Of a stretch of 64,000 nucleotides of DNA, positions 17,742 through 25,552 are shown in pieces. Source of the stretch: Falsiroseomonas sp050563525 (GTDB lineage: Bacteria; Pseudomonadota; Alphaproteobacteria; Acetobacterales; Acetobacteraceae); NCBI RefSeq assembly GCF_050563525.1, contig NZ_JBNXUN010000008.1, positions 1 to 64,000 of the forward strand, in the 5' to 3' direction. The notes under the pieces were generated by a model that was not told the origin of the DNA, did no database searches, and was given only the letters and a program-made list of their open reading frames with translations. The position numbers were made by a program, and so were the translations under genes. The number at the start of each line of letters is the position of its first letter. Position 1 is the first letter of the stretch.

Positions 17742-17775
17742 CGGTCGTTTGCCGACCGTGCGTGGTTGCGGTCGG
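17742..17775. promoter_or_regulatory. Three-armed inverted repeat upstream of the ABC operon
   Basis: CGGTCG (17742-17747), CCGACCG (17752-17758) and CGGTCGG (17769-17775) allow two mutually exclusive stems that share the middle arm: 6 bp with a 4-nt loop, or 7 bp with a 10-nt loop. The block is 26-59 bp before the binding-protein ATG. It may be a regulator operator or a leader RNA switch; no regulator gene is adjacent. Confidence 0.4.
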
Positions 17776-17905
17776 AAGGTTAGGCATCCGGACGCGCCCC
17801 TAGCAAGCCCGATGGTATGCGGCGCGGTCGACGATGATGCGCGGCCGCATGGAACAGACCGGCACCGCCCCTCGTTCTGTTGCGGCACGCCGGAGGGGGA
17901 CGTCC

Positions 17906-19369
17906 ATGGCCGAGCCTGAGTCGGTGACCGAGGTCGGTCGGCTGGCGCTGATGGAGGAGGTCCCGCGCATCCTGCGGCGCCGCCGTGTCACCGGCGGCGT
18001 GCGCGTCTCGGTGACGACGACGGAAGCGCCGGGCGAGGTCCACACCACGCGCCGGAGCCGGCTCGTGGAGGTCGAGCGGGTGCCGGTGGACCAGGAGGTC
18101 GAGTCCCCGCCGCCGGTCCGGCAGGAGGGCGACCTGGTAATCGTTCCCGTGCTGGAGGAACGGCTGGTGGTGGTCCGTCGCCTGGTGGTGACGGAGGAGG
18201 TCCGCTTCCGCCTGACAGTGGAGGAGGAGCCGGTGACGCTGTCCCTGCCCCTGCTGCGCCAGGACGTGTCCGTTACCCGCCTGCCGCCACCCGATGCGAC
18301 AGCCTCCGACGATTCAACAGCACCTCACGGAGACAAGCTTATGCAACGCACGCTGACCGCCATGTTCGACACCCGCGCCGAAGCCGAGCGCGCCGCCGGG
18401 ACGCTGCGCGGCCTCGGGCTCGGCGCCGAGAACATCCGCATGCACCAGGCCGAGGCCGACAGCGGCCAGGGCGGCACCGTCGCCACCTCCGCCGCCGGCC
18501 GGCGTGAGGATCGTGGCTTCTTTGGCGCCATCGCCGACCTGTTCATGCCGGATGAGGACCGCGCCACCTATAGCGAGGGCCTACGCCGCGGCGCGACGCT
18601 GCTGCTGGCCGAGGTGGACGAGACCCGGATGCACCAGGCGATGGACGCCATGGAGGCCGCCGGCGCCGTGGACCTGGATGCGCGGGAGGCCGATTGGCGC
18701 CAGCAGGGCTGGAGCGGCGGCTCGATGGCCGGGATCAGCTCGGGTTCGGTGGAATCCTCTCTGGTGATGCCGGATACGGATGCGCGCACCGGCGTCGATA
18801 CCGGCATTCCCGCGCAGGGTTCCAGCGGCGGCGTTGTCACCGGCGGCACGCATTCCGCATATGGCGCGACGGCGGCCGGCGGTGGCCATGCCGGCATGGC
18901 CGGCACCGGCCCTGCCGCGACACCCGGTGCAAGGCCCAATACCGCCAGCAGCCAGGACCTGCACGGCGAGCAGCGCATCCCGATGGCGGAGGAGCGCCTG
19001 CGCGTCGGCAAGCGCGAAAGCCATGCCGGCCGCGTCCGCGTCCGTTCCTACGTCGTCGAGACGCCGGTCGAGGAGCAGGTGACGCTGCGCGAGGAGCATG
19101 TGCATGTCCAGCGCGTGCCCGCCGATCGCGCCGCCACCGCGAGCGAGGCGAACCTGTTCCAGGATCGCGTCATCGAGGCCGAGGAGAGCATGGAGGAGGC
19201 GGTGGTGCAGAAGGATGTCCGGGTGACCGGCGAGGTGGTGGTGAACAAGGACACCACCGAGCGCACCGAAACGGTCCACGACACCGTCCGCCGCACCGAG
19301 GTGGACGTGGACGAGAACGCCGCGGCCAATGACCCCGCCCGCCGCGGCCGCCCCGGCCGCACAGGCTGA
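17906..19369 (+). CDS. Tandem DUF2382 (YsnF/AvaK-like) stress protein, apparent in-frame fusion
   Basis: 487 residues. Residues about 15-130 form one DUF2382-like unit with charged beta repeats (PRILRRRRVTGG, VIVPVLEERLVVVRRLV). At residue 146 a second, complete YsnF-type protein begins: MQRTLTAMFDTRAEAERAAG (a YsnF N-terminal domain), a low-complexity Gly/Ala/Ser linker, and a C-terminal DUF2382 domain (RIPMAEERLRVGKRE to VHDTVRRTEVDV). The second unit has its own Shine-Dalgarno GGAGA 7 bp before an ATG at 18341, so it may also be made alone. The start at 17906 follows GGAGGGGGA and is preferred to earlier ones. YsnF-type proteins are linked to general stress, but the molecular role is unknown. 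Confidence 0.8.
   Translation: MAEPESVTEVGRLALMEEVPRILRRRRVTGGVRVSVTTTEAPGEVHTTRRSRLVEVERVPVDQEVESPPPVRQEGDLVIVPVLEERLVVVRRLVVTEEVRFRLTVEEEPVTLSLPLLRQDVSVTRLPPPDATASDDSTAPHGDKLMQRTLTAMFDTRAEAERAAGTLRGLGLGAENIRMHQAEADSGQGGTVATSAAGRREDRGFFGAIADLFMPDEDRATYSEGLRRGATLLLAEVDETRMHQAMDAMEAAGAVDLDAREADWRQQGWSGGSMAGISSGSVESSLVMPDTDARTGVDTGIPAQGSSGGVVTGGTHSAYGATAAGGGHAGMAGTGPAATPGARPNTASSQDLHGEQRIPMAEERLRVGKRESHAGRVRVRSYVVETPVEEQVTLREEHVHVQRVPADRAATASEANLFQDRVIEAEESMEEAVVQKDVRVTGEVVVNKDTTERTETVHDTVRRTEVDVDENAAANDPARRGRPGRTG
18329..18343 (+). promoter_or_regulatory. Internal ribosome binding site and ATG within the DUF2382 fusion
   Basis: GGAGA at 18329-18333, a 7-nt spacer and ATG at 18341 stand in frame inside the longer gene, exactly where the usual YsnF N terminus begins. 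The preceding codons (DATASDDSTAPHGDKL) look like former intergenic sequence. A shorter 342-residue product from this start is plausible. Confidence 0.55.
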
Positions 19370-19408
19370 TCAGCAAAGGGCGACCTCGGGATTGACCGGG
19401 GCCACCCT

Positions 19409-19428
19409 GCCGCGGGACCATCCGCGGC
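19409..19428 (+). promoter_or_regulatory. GC hairpin abutting the start codon of the FAD oxidoreductase gene
   Basis: GCCGCGG (19409-19415) pairs with CCGCGGC (19422-19428) across a 6-nt loop; the ATG follows immediately at 19429. The stem occupies the place where a Shine-Dalgarno should be and none is visible. No alternative in-frame start exists before the upstream stop. It could repress initiation or act as a thermosensitive leader. Confidence 0.45.
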
Positions 19429-20550
19429 ATGGACATCCAGGTCTTCGACGTTCTCGTCATCGGCGCCGGCATCGCCGGCGCCACCGCCGCGGCGCATTGC
19501 GCATCATTTGGCCGCGTGGCGCTGATGGAGGCGGAGGAGACCGCCGGCTACCACAGCACCGGCCGGTCCGCCGCCATCTGGATCCAGAACTACGGCCCGC
19601 CCGATGTCCGGCGCCTGTCCGCCGCCTCCCGCGCCTTCTTCGCCGATCCACCGCCGGGTTTCGCCGGTGCGCCGCTGTTCGCGCAGCGGCCGGTCGTCAC
19701 CATCGCGCCGGCCGACCAGGCGGCGGCGATGCAGGCGATGCTCGATTCCGGCGAGGGGCTGGAGCCGATCAGCCTCGCCGAGGTCATCGCCATGGGTCCG
19801 CCGCTGCGCGCGGATTACGCGGTGTCCGCCGCCATCGAGCGCGACGCCTTCGACATCGACGTGGCCGCCCTGCACGCGGGCTTCCTGAAGCAGGCCCGCG
19901 CCGCCGGCGGCGTGCTGGCGCTGCGCGCCCGCGCCGGCCGCATCTGGCACGACAAGGGCCAATGGCATGCGGAAGCGCAGGGCGGCGCCGTGTTCCGCGC
20001 GCCCGTCCTGGTCAACGCCGCCGGCGCCTGGGGTGACGAGGTGGCGGTGCTGGCGGGGCTGCGTCCGCTGGGTTTGCAGCCGAAGCGGCGCACGGCGCTG
20101 ATCATCGACCCTGGCGCCTACGATTGCAGCAGCTGGCCGCTGGTCGGCGATGCCGCGCATGGCTGGTACGTGCGGCCGGAGGCGCGGCGCAAGCTGATGG
20201 TCTCCCCGGCCGACGAGACCGACATGCCGCCGCACGACGTGCAGCCGGACGAGATCGACGTCGCCATCGCCGTCGACCGGATGCAGCAGGCGCTGGATAT
20301 TCCGGTGCACCGCGTGGAACACCGCTGGGCCGGGCTGCGCAGCTTCACCCCGGACCGCAGCCTGGCGATCGGCTTCGATGCGGACGCACCCGGCTTCCTG
20401 TGGATGATCGGCCAGGGCGGCTACGGCATCCAGACCTCGCCCGCCGCGGGGCGGCTGGTGGCAGGGCTGGTCGCCGGGGACGTGCCGGCGGACCTGCTGC
20501 CGGTGGTGCCGATGGTGGACCCGAACCGCTTCACGAAGGTGCCGGCATGA
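19429..20550 (+). CDS. FAD-dependent amine/amino-acid oxidoreductase (DAO family)
   Basis: 373 residues. The FAD-binding Rossmann motif is DVLVIGAGIAGATAA (GxGxxG at 12-17), then GYHSTGRSAAIW, the LVNAAGAWGDEVA motif that contacts FAD, and a C-terminal GLRSFTPDRSLAIGFD / WMIGQGGYGIQTSPAAGRL block that closes on the flavin. The pattern is closest to D-arginine dehydrogenase-like members of the DAO family, which oxidise D-amino acids to 2-oxo acids; the substrate here is inference. It overlaps the PLP-dependent dehydratase gene by ATGA, implying a shared amino-acid catabolic route. Confidence 0.85.
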   Translation: MDIQVFDVLVIGAGIAGATAAAHCASFGRVALMEAEETAGYHSTGRSAAIWIQNYGPPDVRRLSAASRAFFADPPPGFAGAPLFAQRPVVTIAPADQAAAMQAMLDSGEGLEPISLAEVIAMGPPLRADYAVSAAIERDAFDIDVAALHAGFLKQARAAGGVLALRARAGRIWHDKGQWHAEAQGGAVFRAPVLVNAAGAWGDEVAVLAGLRPLGLQPKRRTALIIDPGAYDCSSWPLVGDAAHGWYVRPEARRKLMVSPADETDMPPHDVQPDEIDVAIAVDRMQQALDIPVHRVEHRWAGLRSFTPDRSLAIGFDADAPGFLWMIGQGGYGIQTSPAAGRLVAGLVAGDVPADLLPVVPMVDPNRFTKVPA

Positions 20551-21521
20551 AGCTCCCGACGCATGACGACGTCCGCGCCGCCGCGGCGCGAATCTCGGGC
20601 AAGATCATCCGCACGCCGATGCTGCGCCACCGCCTGCTGGACGAGATGGCCGGCGGCACCATCCTGGTGAAGCCGGAGCCGCTGCAACGTACCGGCAGCT
20701 TCAAGCTGCGCGGCGCAACCAACGCGGCGCTTCGCATGACGGAGGCCGCACGCGCGGGCGGCGTGGTGACGCATTCCTCCGGCAATCACGGCCAGGCGGT
20801 GGCCTGCGCGGCGGCGATGCTCGGCATGCGGGCGCTGGTGGCGATGCCGATGGATGCGCCCGCCATCAAGGTGGAAAGCACGCGGCGCTGGGGCGCGGAG
20901 CTCACCTTCTTCGACCGCCGGACCACGGACCGGGAAAAGCTGGCGGAGCAACTGGCGGCGGAGCGTGGCGGCACCGTGCTGCCGCCCTTCGACCACCCCG
21001 ATGTCATCGCCGGCCAGGGCACGCTGGCGCTGGAACTCATCGAGGATGCGACGGCGGCCGGCCTTTCGCTGGACTCGCTCGCCGTCTGCACCGGTGGCGG
21101 CGGGCTGATCGCCGGCTGTGCCCTGGCGGCGGAGGGCGCCTCGCCGGCCACCCAGGTCTGGGCGGTGGAGCCGGAGGGCTGGGACGATACGCGGCTGTCG
21201 CTGGAAGCCGGCCAGCGCGTGGCCAATGACGGCCAGGGCCCGACGCTGTGCGATGCGCTGCTGTCCCTGCGCCCCGGCGCGCTGACCTTCGCGGTGAACC
21301 AGCCGCGCCTTGCCGGCGCCGTCGTGGTGACGCGGGCCGAGGTCTTCCGCGCCATGCGCTTCGCCTTCGAGCACCTGAAGATCGTCGCCGAACCCGGCGG
21401 CGCGGTCGCGCTCGCCGCCGTGCTGGCCGGCAAGGTTCAGGCGCGGGGCCGCACGGTTGGCCTCGTGATCAGCGGCGGCAATGTCGACCCGGCGGTGTTT
21501 GCGGAGGCGCTGGCGGCCTGA
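20547..21521 (+). CDS. PLP-dependent threonine/serine dehydratase-like enzyme
   Basis: 324 residues, fold type II PLP enzyme. The Schiff-base Lys is K53 in GSFKLRGATNA; HSSGNHGQAVACAA is the phosphate/substrate loop; CTGGGGLIAGCA is the glycine-rich cofactor loop; SGGNVD is at the C terminus. It lacks the regulatory ACT-like domain of biosynthetic IlvA, so it looks catabolic: threonine or serine deamination, or serine racemase/3-hydroxyaspartate dehydratase activity. It is coupled by a 4-bp overlap to the FAD oxidoreductase gene. The start at 20547 is fixed by the overlap and by the family N terminus. Confidence 0.88.
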   Translation: MKLPTHDDVRAAAARISGKIIRTPMLRHRLLDEMAGGTILVKPEPLQRTGSFKLRGATNAALRMTEAARAGGVVTHSSGNHGQAVACAAAMLGMRALVAMPMDAPAIKVESTRRWGAELTFFDRRTTDREKLAEQLAAERGGTVLPPFDHPDVIAGQGTLALELIEDATAAGLSLDSLAVCTGGGGLIAGCALAAEGASPATQVWAVEPEGWDDTRLSLEAGQRVANDGQGPTLCDALLSLRPGALTFAVNQPRLAGAVVVTRAEVFRAMRFAFEHLKIVAEPGGAVALAAVLAGKVQARGRTVGLVISGGNVDPAVFAEALAA

Positions 21522-21530
21522 CCGGGCCCG

Positions 21531-21830
21531 TCATTCGCCGGCCTCCCTGTCCGCCTCCTTCGACTTGCGGGTGCGGTTCTGCCGGAAATCGCCCGGGGTC
21601 GTCGGGCTCGGGGTGTCGGTGGCGTGGGATTTCGAGTGGCGCATCGGGTCGACATGCGTGTGCTTCTCGTCCCTCTCGCCCCCGCCGCCTGAAACCCGGC
21701 TGACCCGGGGGTTGGTGGAGACGGCGCCCTCCGGCAGCGGCTCGCCGGGCTCGGGCATCGGCTTGGTCCGGTCCTCGTGACTGGCGCCGGGGCCGCCCCA
21801 GCGGTGGGTGTTCGGATGCTTGTCTGGCAT
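21531..21830 (-). CDS. Small hydrophilic hypothetical protein, 99 residues
   Basis: No recognised domain. The protein is very rich in His, Pro, Arg, Lys, Glu and Ser with almost no hydrophobic residues, so it is probably disordered. Notable segments are PNTHRWGGPG, a Gly run in RVSGGGGERDEKHTHVDPMRHSKSHATDT and a basic RQNRTRKSKE end. A GGAG-type ribosome site lies about 6 bp before the ATG, which supports expression. It is divergent from the ScfR-like regulator and could be its target or a small stress protein; that is guesswork. Confidence 0.6.
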   Translation of the reverse strand: MPDKHPNTHRWGGPGASHEDRTKPMPEPGEPLPEGAVSTNPRVSRVSGGGGERDEKHTHVDPMRHSKSHATDTPSPTTPGDFRQNRTRKSKEADREAGE

Positions 21831-21943
21831 GGCTCTCTCCCTCCGCTGGTCCAGCGCGGCAGGCCGTGGCGGGTTTCAGGACGGATTTCCATTGCCTCCT
21901 CGTGTCTCGCCTGGAAACCTGCGGCTCCTGGAGAATGCACCGC

Positions 21944-23344
21944 ATGGCCCCTCCGCTGATCGGGCGCAGCATCCGCCGCCTGCGCCTGGAACAGGGGCTG
22001 ACGCAGCAGGCGCTGGCGCTGCGGCTGGGCATCTCGCCCAGCTACCTGAACCTGATCGAGCACGACCAGCGCCCGGTCACCGCCAGCCTGCTCATCAAGC
22101 TCGGCCAGGTGCTGACGGTGGACCTCGCCGCGCTGTCCGGCACCCGCGAGCGCCAGGTGGAGGCGGGACTGCGGGAGGTGCTGTCCGACCCGCTGCTGGG
22201 TCTGGATCAGGTGCCGGAGGCGGAGGTCGCCACCATGGCCTCCAGCGCGCCACAGGCCGCGCGCGCCATGCTGGCGCTGTACCGCGCCTGGCGGGTGGCG
22301 CGGGAGGATGCCTCCGGCCTCGCCCTGCCCAGCGGCCGCCGCCTGCTGCTGCCGAACGAGGAGGCACGCGATTTCTTCCACGACCGCGCCAACCATTTCG
22401 CCGAGCTGGAACAGGTGGCCGAGACCATCGCAGGCGAGCTGCGCGCGGCGCCGGCCGAGATGAACCATGCGGTGGCGGAACGGCTGCGGCGGACGCATGG
22501 CGTCACGGTTTCCGTCGGGCGGCTGGATGGCGCGCTGCGGCGCTACGACCCGGCACTGCGGCGGCTCGACCTGTCCGAATCCCTGCCGCGCGAAAGCCGC
22601 GGCTTCCAGATGGCCTTCCAGCTGATGCTGCTGGAGGCGCGGGAGGCGGTGGAGGCGGTGGCGGCACCGGCCGAATTGACCAGCGCCGAGGCGCGCGCCC
22701 TGGTCCGCATCGGCCTGCTGAACTACGCCGCCGCGGCGCTGCTGATGCCCTACGCGCCCTTCCTGGCCGCGGCACGGGACCTGCGGCACGAGGTGGAGGC
22801 GGTGGCGGCACGCTTCGGCGTGTCCTTCGAACAGGCGGCGCACCGGCTTTCGACGCTGCAACGCACCGATGCGCGCGGCGTGCCGTTCTTCTTCCTGCGC
22901 GTCGACCCCGCGGGCAACGTGGACAAGCGCTTTTCCGCGGCCGGCTTTCCCTTCGCCCGCTTCGGCGGGTCCTGCCCGAAATGGATCGTCCACCAGGCCT
23001 TCGCGACACCCGGCGTCACCCGCGTGCAGGTGGCGCAGCTGCCGGACGGCGCCGCCTTCCTGTGCTTCGCCCGCGCCATCGCCGCGCCCACGACGCATTG
23101 GGGCGAACCGGCGCCGGTGCATGTGGTGGCGATGGGCTGCGACCTGTCGCGCGCGGCGGAGGTGGTCTACGCCGATGGCCTGGACCTGGCGCGCGCGGTG
23201 GTCGGCATCGGCCTGTCCTGCCGGCTGTGCGAGCGCACGGAATGCCGCAGCCGCGCCTTCCCGCCGCTGGAGCACCGGTTGAACCTCGACCCCAACGAGC
23301 ACGGCGCCAGCCCCTGGCGCTTCGAGCCGACGCGCCGGATTTAG
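21944..23344 (+). CDS. XRE-family regulator with short-chain fatty acyl (ScfR/DUF2083) domain
   Basis: 466 residues. An N-terminal helix-turn-helix (about 8-62: IRRLRLEQGLTQQALALRLGI, NLIEHDQRPVT) is followed by an IrrE/ImmA-like middle whose metal-binding HExxH is not visible, then a C-terminal domain with RFGGSCPKWIVHQAF, VVAMGCDLSRAAEVVYADGL and a Cys-rich GLSCRLCERTECRSRAFPP. This layout matches RamB/PccR-type regulators, which sense acyl-CoA and control acetate or propionate genes. No such target genes are adjacent. The start at 21944 has GGAG 10 bp upstream; earlier starts lack it. Confidence 0.85.
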   Translation: MAPPLIGRSIRRLRLEQGLTQQALALRLGISPSYLNLIEHDQRPVTASLLIKLGQVLTVDLAALSGTRERQVEAGLREVLSDPLLGLDQVPEAEVATMASSAPQAARAMLALYRAWRVAREDASGLALPSGRRLLLPNEEARDFFHDRANHFAELEQVAETIAGELRAAPAEMNHAVAERLRRTHGVTVSVGRLDGALRRYDPALRRLDLSESLPRESRGFQMAFQLMLLEAREAVEAVAAPAELTSAEARALVRIGLLNYAAAALLMPYAPFLAAARDLRHEVEAVAARFGVSFEQAAHRLSTLQRTDARGVPFFFLRVDPAGNVDKRFSAAGFPFARFGGSCPKWIVHQAFATPGVTRVQVAQLPDGAAFLCFARAIAAPTTHWGEPAPVHVVAMGCDLSRAAEVVYADGLDLARAVVGIGLSCRLCERTECRSRAFPPLEHRLNLDPNEHGASPWRFEPTRRI

Positions 23345-23414
23345 CCAGCGCTTAACCGCCTTCCGGTAGTCTCCGACCCGCGCCGCAGTTCCGGGGCGCC
23401 TTGGGCGGAGTTGC

Positions 23415-24488
23415 ATGGCGAAGGGTGGCAAGGGCGGCGCGACGATTGTCATCAAGCGCATCGAGGAGGGCGAGCACGGCCACCATGGCGGTGCCTGGAA
23501 GGTTGCCTATGCCGATTTCGTCACGGCGATGATGGCCTTCTTCCTGCTGATGTGGCTGCTGAACGCGACGACGGAGGAACAGCGCCGCGGCCTCGCCGAC
23601 TATTTCGCGCCGAGTAACGTGATGGGCCAGAACCAGACCGGCGCCGGCCAGCCCTTCGGCGGCCGCACGCCGAACGAATCCGCGCAGGTGACGCAGAATG
23701 CCGGTGCCATCCGCCTGCAGCACGGCCCGCTGCCGGTGCTGGAGGATGTCGAGGTGGAGGAGGAGGTGCCGACGGTGGCGCGCCCCGTGCCGAAGCGCGA
23801 CGGCCCGGAGGGTGAGGATGAGGAGGCCGAGTTGCGCCGCATCCGCCAGGCGCGCGCCGACCTGCCGCCCGGCGATGCCGACCCGCGCGAGATGCAGCGC
23901 CAGGCCCAGCAACAGGTCGGGGCCGATGCCCGCGCGCTGACCGATGCCGCGCTGCGCACCGAACACCAGCGGCGGGAGCGCGAGGCCTTCGAGCGGGCGG
24001 CGGAGGATATTCGTGCCGCCGTGGCGGAGGACCCGCTGCTGGCGGAACTGGCGCAGCAGCTTCTGGTGGAACAGGTGCCGGAGGGGCTGCGCATCCAATT
24101 GCTGGACGCCGACCGGCAGCCGATGTTCGCGCTCGGCGGCAGCGCGCCGAACGACCGCGCACGAGGCCTGCTGGCGCGGGTCACGCAGGTGGTGGCGCGG
24201 CTGCCGAACGAGATCGCGGTGGCCGGGCACACCGACGCCACCCCGTTCCGCGGCGGCGGCGACCGCTCCAACTGGGATCTGTCGGCGGAACGCGCCAACG
24301 TCACGCGCCGGCTGCTGACGGAGGCCGGCCTGCCGGTGGCGCGCATCCGCAGCGTCACCGGCAATGCGGAACGTGACCTGCTGCTGCCGGAGACGCCGAA
24401 CGCGGCGGCCAATCGCCGCGTCTCCATCACGCTGCTGCGCGAGAATCCCCCAACGCCGCGCACCGTACCGCAGGTGGCCGCGCCATGA
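23415..24488 (+). CDS. motB: Flagellar motor stator protein MotB
   Basis: 357 residues. After a basic, His-rich N terminus the single transmembrane helix (VAYADFVTAMMAFFLLMWLL) carries the proton-binding Asp D34. A charged periplasmic linker rich in Glu/Gln/Arg follows, then an OmpA-like peptidoglycan-binding domain (VAGHTDATPF, NWDLSAERANVTRRLL, ANRRVSITLL). MotB anchors the MotA/MotB ion channel to the cell wall. The gene overlaps motA by ATGA but precedes it, the reverse of the common motA-motB order. No other flagellar gene is in the window. Confidence 0.93.
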   Translation: MAKGGKGGATIVIKRIEEGEHGHHGGAWKVAYADFVTAMMAFFLLMWLLNATTEEQRRGLADYFAPSNVMGQNQTGAGQPFGGRTPNESAQVTQNAGAIRLQHGPLPVLEDVEVEEEVPTVARPVPKRDGPEGEDEEAELRRIRQARADLPPGDADPREMQRQAQQQVGADARALTDAALRTEHQRREREAFERAAEDIRAAVAEDPLLAELAQQLLVEQVPEGLRIQLLDADRQPMFALGGSAPNDRARGLLARVTQVVARLPNEIAVAGHTDATPFRGGGDRSNWDLSAERANVTRRLLTEAGLPVARIRSVTGNAERDLLLPETPNAAANRRVSITLLRENPPTPRTVPQVAAP

Positions 24489-25351
24489 CGACGATCGGCG
24501 GCCTGGTCTTCCTGCTGGCCATGGTGTTCGGCGGCTACATGATTGCCGGCGGCAAGTTCGGCATCATCCTGAAGTCGCTGCCGTATGAGATGATGATGAT
24601 CGGCGGCGCCGCGATCGGCGCTTTCGTGATGGCGAACAGCGTGGCCGGCATCAAGCACACGCTCGGAGGCTTCGGGAAAATCCTGAAGGGGGAACGCTTC
24701 CACAAGCATGAATACGTCGACCTGCTGTCGATGCTGTACTGGTTCGTGCGGCTGGCGCAGACCAAGGGCGCGATGGCGCTGGAGGCGCATATCGAGAAGC
24801 CATCGGAAAGCCCGGCCTTCCAGAAGTTCCCGAAGATCATGGCGGACAGGATCGCGGTGGCGATGATCTGCGACTATCTGCGCATGGTCGGCATGAACGC
24901 CGACGATCCGCACCAGATCGAGGACATCATGTCCAAGGAGTTGAAGAAGGTGCGGGCGGAGGAACTGCATGTGGCGCACACCTTCCAGACCACGGCGGAT
25001 GCGCTGCCGGCGCTCGGCATCGTCGCCGCCGTACTCGGCGTCATCAAGACCATGGCCAGCATCGACAGCCCGCCCGCCGTGCTCGGCGGCATGATCGGCG
25101 GCGCGCTGGTCGGCACCTTCCTCGGCATCCTGCTGGCCTATGGCGTGATGGGGCCGATGGCGTCGCGGCTGAACGGCGTGATCGAGGAGGATTGCAAATA
25201 CTACGAGGTGATCCGCGCCGTGCTCGTCGCGCATCTGCACGGCAATGCGCCGCAGGTGGCCGTGGAAGCCGGGCGCAAGGCCGCACCCTCGCATTCCATG
25301 CCGAGCTTCGCCGAGCTCGAGGAGGCGTTGCAGAGCCTGCAGATCGGCTAG
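24485..25351 (+). CDS. motA: Flagellar motor stator protein MotA
   Basis: 288 residues with four transmembrane segments: two near the N terminus (residues about 3-22 and 36-52), and two near residues 175-230 (TADALPALGIVAAVLGVIKTM with the conserved Pro, and GGMIGGALVGTFLGILLAYGV). The cytoplasmic loop carries the charged residues that touch the rotor FliG. It forms the proton channel with MotB. The ATG overlaps the motB stop. It is followed by about 200 bp of non-coding DNA leading to imuA. Confidence 0.94.
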   Translation: MTTIGGLVFLLAMVFGGYMIAGGKFGIILKSLPYEMMMIGGAAIGAFVMANSVAGIKHTLGGFGKILKGERFHKHEYVDLLSMLYWFVRLAQTKGAMALEAHIEKPSESPAFQKFPKIMADRIAVAMICDYLRMVGMNADDPHQIEDIMSKELKKVRAEELHVAHTFQTTADALPALGIVAAVLGVIKTMASIDSPPAVLGGMIGGALVGTFLGILLAYGVMGPMASRLNGVIEEDCKYYEVIRAVLVAHLHGNAPQVAVEAGRKAAPSHSMPSFAELEEALQSLQIG

Positions 25352-25512
25352 GCCTGACAAGCTGGGCCGGCTTGCCGCCCGCCGTGAAGGGCGCGAAAAA
25401 ATGTGAGGGCCCGGTGGCGGGCCGGGATGCCAGGGGTTTCAGCGCGATGCCCGCCGCGCCGCATCCCCCGCGGCAACCCCGTCGCGCAGGATGACTTTTT
25501 GTCGCCCTGGTT

Positions 25513-25527
25513 GTTCTTGATTTGTTC
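25513..25527 (+). promoter_or_regulatory. LexA box (GTTC-N7-GTTC) upstream of imuA
   Basis: GTTCTTGATTTGTTC is a perfect match to the alphaproteobacterial LexA operator, 26 bp before the imuA ATG. imuA-imuB-dnaE2 is a well-known LexA-repressed cassette, so DNA-damage induction is expected. The rest of the 201-bp gap after motA (25352-25552) shows a weak 6-bp GC hairpin at 25408-25423 and nothing else I can name. Confidence 0.88.
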
Positions 25528-25552
25528 GGATCGCTCGGCCATCGTCGGCGCG

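Noticed and set aside
17868..17898. Hairpin CCCCTC/GAGGGG masking the DUF2382 ribosome site
   Set aside because: Only 6 bp with a 19-nt loop in very GC-rich sequence; easily due to chance.
25408..25423. GGCCCG/CGGGCC hairpin after motA as terminator
   Set aside because: Six base pairs and no U-tract; not distinguishable from background.
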